From assembly GCA_964293475.1 (NCBI GenBank), contig CAXYYJ010000016.1, positions 26,421 through 90,420 on the forward strand: a stretch of DNA of 64,000 nucleotides, read 5' to 3'. The position numbers and the translations under genes were made by a program. The stretch is from UBA12170 sp964293475. Lineage in GTDB: Bacteria; Bacteroidota; Bacteroidia; Bacteroidales; UBA12170. A model generated the notes under the pieces. That model ran no database searches. It was not told the DNA's origin and was given only the letters and a program-made list of their open reading frames with translations. Positions 60,771 to 64,000 of this stretch are shown piece after piece. Within the stretch, counting starts at the first letter, position 1, and every line of letters begins with the position of its first letter.

Positions 60771-62165
60771 TCAAAGTGTGTTATTTAATTTTTGTAGCTT
60801 ATTTTTTGCCGAAATCAAAGTTAAAATGGAATTATACATATTGCTTTGAGCGGTTAGATATTGGTTCAGATTGTCTGTTATATCTCTGCTGGAGGCTAAC
60901 CCTTCGTTGAATTTGATGAGGGTTTTATCGTAAATTCTTTTTGTAAGCTCAATATTCTTTCTGTCGTTCAAATACTTTTCGTAGGCAGTTGTGAGCTCAT
61001 TTTTAGTATTGATGTATTGAAGTTGCAAGCCATTGGCCACATCATTTTTGGTATTGGTTATTTTCTGTAACTCCAGCCTGCGTTGCTGAACTTTTACATG
61101 ACGCTGAAAGCTGGAAAATATGGGCACATTCATGGTAACCTGAACCACATCGCGGGGAGAAAAATCGAAATCGGGTTTGTTTAATTTTTCATTGTGAAGA
61201 TAAACCGCTGCCAAATTGGGAAGATAGGTACTCATTTCGCGTTTCAGGTTCAAATCTCCAATCACTTCGTTGGTTTCCAATATCTGATAATCAAGATTTT
61301 GAGAAATGTCGAACTGATTGCTGATAATGTCTTCCAAACTGATATCGGTTGCCATGTTTTCGAGATTATCTGTTAAAACCAGCTTTTCGTCGAAGGGCAT
61401 ACCCAATTGGAATTTGAGCAAATCGTAGGTAGCATCAATTTGTCGGTCCAGTGAGCTTAGACCATTTGATAGGGTAAGGCTAACCATTTCAATTTGATCT
61501 ACATCGGTGTTTTCAATCAAGCCTTGCTCATACATTTTGCGCATATCGCCAAGAGTTTTCTTAGTGTTTTGAAGCGATTGTGCGAGAACAACACGGGTTT
61601 GTTCCAGCACCAGCGCCATGGCATAGCTATTGGCCACCGATTCTTTCAGGTTAAGCTCGGTCTTCTCTTTGTTTTGCTCCGACATGAGGTAGAACACCTT
61701 GCTGGCTTGCAAGCCCACAATATATTCTCCACTAAAGAGAAGCTGAGTTAATGTAAAATCGACAGTTACATTGTCTTTTACCCCCAGTTTAATTGGATCC
61801 ATGGCTGCATATCCCAGATAAACATTGCCGTTATTGATATCGTCGGATGTAATGACAGTTCCGCCAGGCAAGCCGGTGGCCAGATAAGTGATGCCGCCAA
61901 AGCTCATTTCGGGCACTTTAAATATATGCTGATAATTGGCTTGTGCGTTAATCTGAGGTAGCCCAATGGCTGTGGTCTCCCAGATTTTCTTTTTAGCTAT
62001 TTCCAAATCCAGCGCTGAGTTTCGGGCATTGGCGTTGCTTTGCAATGCATATTCCTGAGCTTGTTCCAGATTTAAAAAGATGGTGTCGTTAGTGGTCGTT
62101 TGTGCCTGGGCAATGCCTGCTACCAAAAACCCCAAAACTAAAGTTTGGAAAATGGTGAATTTCAT
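60771..62165 (-). CDS. TolC-family outer membrane channel
   Basis: I place the start at the ATG at 62165, giving MKFTIFQTLVLGFLVAGIAQAQ as a normal signal peptide; an earlier ATG at 62189 adds eight residues. The product is 464 residues. It shows the two tandem alpha-hairpin/strand repeats of TolC: LNLEQAQEYALQSNANARN and LQTLKNTKKTLG-like helices, ending in the second repeat with LTTAYEKYLNDRKNIEL and SRDITDNLNQYLTAQSNMY. It completes the tripartite pump. It follows the TetR gene by about 45 bases on the same strand. Confidence 0.93.
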   Translation of the reverse strand: MKFTIFQTLVLGFLVAGIAQAQTTTNDTIFLNLEQAQEYALQSNANARNSALDLEIAKKKIWETTAIGLPQINAQANYQHIFKVPEMSFGGITYLATGLPGGTVITSDDINNGNVYLGYAAMDPIKLGVKDNVTVDFTLTQLLFSGEYIVGLQASKVFYLMSEQNKEKTELNLKESVANSYAMALVLEQTRVVLAQSLQNTKKTLGDMRKMYEQGLIENTDVDQIEMVSLTLSNGLSSLDRQIDATYDLLKFQLGMPFDEKLVLTDNLENMATDISLEDIISNQFDISQNLDYQILETNEVIGDLNLKREMSTYLPNLAAVYLHNEKLNKPDFDFSPRDVVQVTMNVPIFSSFQRHVKVQQRRLELQKITNTKNDVANGLQLQYINTKNELTTAYEKYLNDRKNIELTKRIYDKTLIKFNEGLASSRDITDNLNQYLTAQSNMYNSILTLISAKNKLQKLNNTL

Positions 62166-62208
62166 ATTTCGAATATTGATATTTAACATTTTAATTGGTG
62201 TATTATAA

Positions 62209-62823
62209 TTAACTGTATTGAAAAAAATTCTTTTGTTTTAATAATTCAAGCCCCTTACCGTTTAAAACGGCATGCATGTGATAAATAAACAACTCCCGGA
62301 ATGCTTCGGGGGTCATAAGCAGTGCCATGTCATTGGCTGATGATTCATCGGCATAAAAACTCCGCGAAGCATGCATATGGGCAATGATATCTTCGTTGAT
62401 TTCGGCACGATAAATCCCTTCGTTCTTCCCTTTAATAAGGTTGTTTTTTATTTTTTCGAAGAGATGTTCCTTTTTAAATGACGAATATTTTGCGCATAAT
62501 TGCGGGTAGTATTTGTTAAGATCGTACTGATAGCTGGGATTTGTATTCATGAGCATCTCCTGGGCATTTTTATATACCTGAAGCAACTCATCCAAAGCAC
62601 TTAGTTTTGTGTCTTCGGGAAATGCGCTTGCATCGAGATGTTTGGTCACCTGATCGTTAACTACCAGTTCAACAAGTTCGTTTTTATCTTTCACGTAGGA
62701 GTAAATAGTCTTTTTCGAGATTCCCAAATGACGGGCAATATCATCCATGGTCACACTCTTTATACCATACCTGATAAACATTGCCCCTACTTTTTCTATG
62801 ATGTTGTGCAGTGGTGTTTCCAT
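62209..62823 (-). CDS. TetR/AcrR-family regulator
   Basis: I place the start at the ATG at 62823 (METPLHNIIEKVGAMF), five bases downstream of the end of the FKBP gene; a start at 62853 would overlap that gene. The 204-residue protein has the typical helix-turn-helix: FIRYGIKSVTMDDIARHLGISKKTIYSYVKDKNELVELV. The remainder is the helical ligand-binding domain. It is located just before the TolC, adaptor and permease genes, so it probably represses this efflux system and responds to its substrates. I see no clear palindromic operator in the short gaps nearby. Confidence 0.92.
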   Translation of the reverse strand: METPLHNIIEKVGAMFIRYGIKSVTMDDIARHLGISKKTIYSYVKDKNELVELVVNDQVTKHLDASAFPEDTKLSALDELLQVYKNAQEMLMNTNPSYQYDLNKYYPQLCAKYSSFKKEHLFEKIKNNLIKGKNEGIYRAEINEDIIAHMHASRSFYADESSANDMALLMTPEAFRELFIYHMHAVLNGKGLELLKQKNFFQYS

Positions 62824-62827
62824 ATTT

Positions 62828-63520
62828 TTATAGTATTTCGATGAGTTCAACATGATAACGAAGGGTAGAGCCCCCTGGAATTACATTAGCAAAATTTTCT
62901 TCGCCATAGGCTAAACTCCAGGGAATATAAAATTCATAAATGGCGCCGGGCTTCATAAGCATAATACCTTGAGCCAGACCCTTTATCATAGAGGCAAGTT
63001 TGATTTGAGCCGGCCCGGAATCGTAGCTCATATCGAAGGTTGTTCCGTTGAGAAACATGGCTCTGAAATGGATTTTTACACTGTCGCTCATTATGGGCGA
63101 TTGGCCACTGCCTTCCTTAATAATTTTGTATTGCAGGCCGCTGGACAACTCCACAACGCCGTCGAGCGTTCTGTTTTTCTCCAAATAATCAATGCCTTCC
63201 TGTTTGTTTTTGACAATCACTTGCTTAACAAGGCTGTCTTCCTTTTTGTCAATTTCCGACTGAAACCTAACCACCAGGGCAGAAATGGCGCTATCGGACA
63301 AAGATGCTTTGCCTGTGAGACCTTCCAGCAAACCTTTGACCAAAGCAGGCTCCGAAATCTTAATATCCTTGCCTGCTATTCCCTCTCCATAATCGTAGCC
63401 AATAATATAACTGATGCTGTCGCGATGCGAATTCAGCTCAATTTTATCAGGTTCGATGTTGCTTTGACAGCTGAAAAACAGGCTTGATAATATCAGACCG
63501 TAGATTGTTTTCTTTACCAT
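62828..63520 (-). CDS. FKBP-type peptidyl-prolyl isomerase lipoprotein
   Basis: This 230-residue lipoprotein has an SPII signal ending LFFSC (Cys18) and a helical N-terminal dimerisation domain of the Mip/FkpA type (SYIIGYDYGEGIAGK, ALVKGLLEGLTGKASL). The C-terminal FKBP domain is DSVKIHFRAMFLNGTTFDMS and IPWSLAYGEENFANVIPGGSTLRYHVEL (given as two parts). In the usual VIxGW position the sequence is MIKGLAQGIMLM, so the active-site Trp is Leu. This may change activity or binding. It lies immediately upstream of the TetR-RND genes and may be transcribed with them, possibly helping fold outer membrane parts. Confidence 0.9.
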   Translation of the reverse strand: MVKKTIYGLILSSLFFSCQSNIEPDKIELNSHRDSISYIIGYDYGEGIAGKDIKISEPALVKGLLEGLTGKASLSDSAISALVVRFQSEIDKKEDSLVKQVIVKNKQEGIDYLEKNRTLDGVVELSSGLQYKIIKEGSGQSPIMSDSVKIHFRAMFLNGTTFDMSYDSGPAQIKLASMIKGLAQGIMLMKPGAIYEFYIPWSLAYGEENFANVIPGGSTLRYHVELIEIL

Positions 63521-64000
63521 TTACTTGTTTTTTTCAATTCCTTCTTCCCCTACTCCTTCATTATAAACATTATTAGTTTCCTCAGTTCTCAAAAAATTGT
63601 AAGGAAGCAATAAGCTTGAAACAGAAAAGGGGTTTTTCACTATGTTATTGTATTTAATGAGCTCTATTGACGTTGACAATAAAAATTCGTTACAGTTTTT
63701 TTAATATAAATTATTTTCTCGGTGGCAAAAATATACAAATTATAAATAGCGGAAACTTTAAAAGTGTTAAAAGTTTTTTAAGTTTATGTCAAGTATTTTT
63801 GATTGTGTGTTAATGCTTGTTGGCCTGTTGCTGGAGGGGTCACATTACGGACACAGAATGATGGTTACGGATATTTTTTGTAAAGAATTGTTCTTTGTTC
63901 TTTGTTCTTTGTTCTTTGTTCTTTGTTCGTTGTTCTTTGTTTGTCCTCTGTCAATGCCTAAATAAGGTTGACCACTTTTGGGTTAGTTTTTTATTGATTT
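63521..64000. other. Right-edge intergenic region
   Basis: These 480 bases contain no supported gene. CAAAAATA at 63726-63733 is a reverse match to TAnnTTTG and could be the FKBP promoter, although 206 bases from its start codon. A 7-bp tandem repeat lies at 63888-63943. Confidence 0.35.
63888..63943. repeat. 7-bp tandem repeat (TTGTTCT), about eight units
   Basis: TTGTTCT is repeated five times perfectly, then TTGTTCG, TTGTTCT and TTGTTTG. The array is in an intergenic region and is prone to slippage, so copy number may vary between strains. No function can be assigned. Confidence 0.9.

Noticed and set aside
63888..63943. Tandem array as a CRISPR
   Set aside because: Units are 7 bases with no spacers.

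Overview
The window looks like a chromosomal segment of a Bacteroidota bacterium, probably a Bacteroidales/Marinilabiliales-type lineage. The signs are promoters of the TAnnTTTG type, a TonB-dependent receptor, many secreted beta-propeller proteins and SPII lipoproteins, a DUF5690-type transporter, a bacterial GH3 protein, and LytTR plus TPR-kinase signalling. No rRNA, tRNA, CRISPR array, integrase or complete insertion sequence was recognised. All assignments come from reading motifs by eye; no database was searched.

Layout. (1) 1-1.5 kb: a winged-helix/coiled-coil gene cut by the window edge, next to a PIN-type toxin-antitoxin pair whose toxin is reduced to 20 codons. (2) 1.9-11.4 kb: a phosphonate/organophosphate locus. 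It holds a secreted YncE-propeller/phosphoesterase fusion, a DUF5690-like MFS transporter, phnW and phnX in one operon, then a convergent TonB-dependent receptor and a divergent e(P4)-type acid phosphatase lipoprotein. AEP would be imported, transaminated to phosphonoacetaldehyde and hydrolysed to acetaldehyde and phosphate. (3) 11.5-17.4 kb: mixed accessory genes, an orphan antitoxin, a truncated RhuM gene and a perfect 91-bp repeat in two copies. (4) 17.4-30.4 kb: a defence-like island on the minus strand. It contains a three-gene operon (PD-(D/E)xK-like protein, beta-CASP/MBL hydrolase, metallophosphoesterase), a second three-gene operon (GHKL ATPase, STAS-like protein, PIN nuclease), and a type I restriction-modification operon hsdM-hsdS-X-hsdR in which X carries a HEPN-like Rx4-6H motif.

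(5) 30.7-45.2 kb: a divergent redox locus. The plus-strand operon encodes PQQ-like beta-propellers, an NHL-type propeller, a tiny Tat-type Cys protein, a Tat ferredoxin, a NapH/NosR-like membrane polyferredoxin, a membrane-anchored propeller, a NuoE-NuoF-polyferredoxin fusion and a 2Fe-2S/FAD oxidoreductase that lacks the usual NAD(P)H domain. Together they suggest an electron route from cytoplasmic NADH through the membrane to periplasmic propeller proteins. The locus has no recognisable terminal catalytic subunit and is my main candidate for an undescribed system. (6) 45.2-55.5 kb: housekeeping and signalling genes (DUF5074/YncE lipoprotein, an atypical SDR, endonuclease III, C69 dipeptidase, a LytTR regulator, a TPR sensor with a degenerate kinase site, GH3, LysE). 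(7) 55.8-63.5 kb: an FKBP lipoprotein, a TetR regulator and a complete RND efflux system (TolC, adaptor, permease) on the minus strand, followed by a 7-bp tandem repeat near the right edge.
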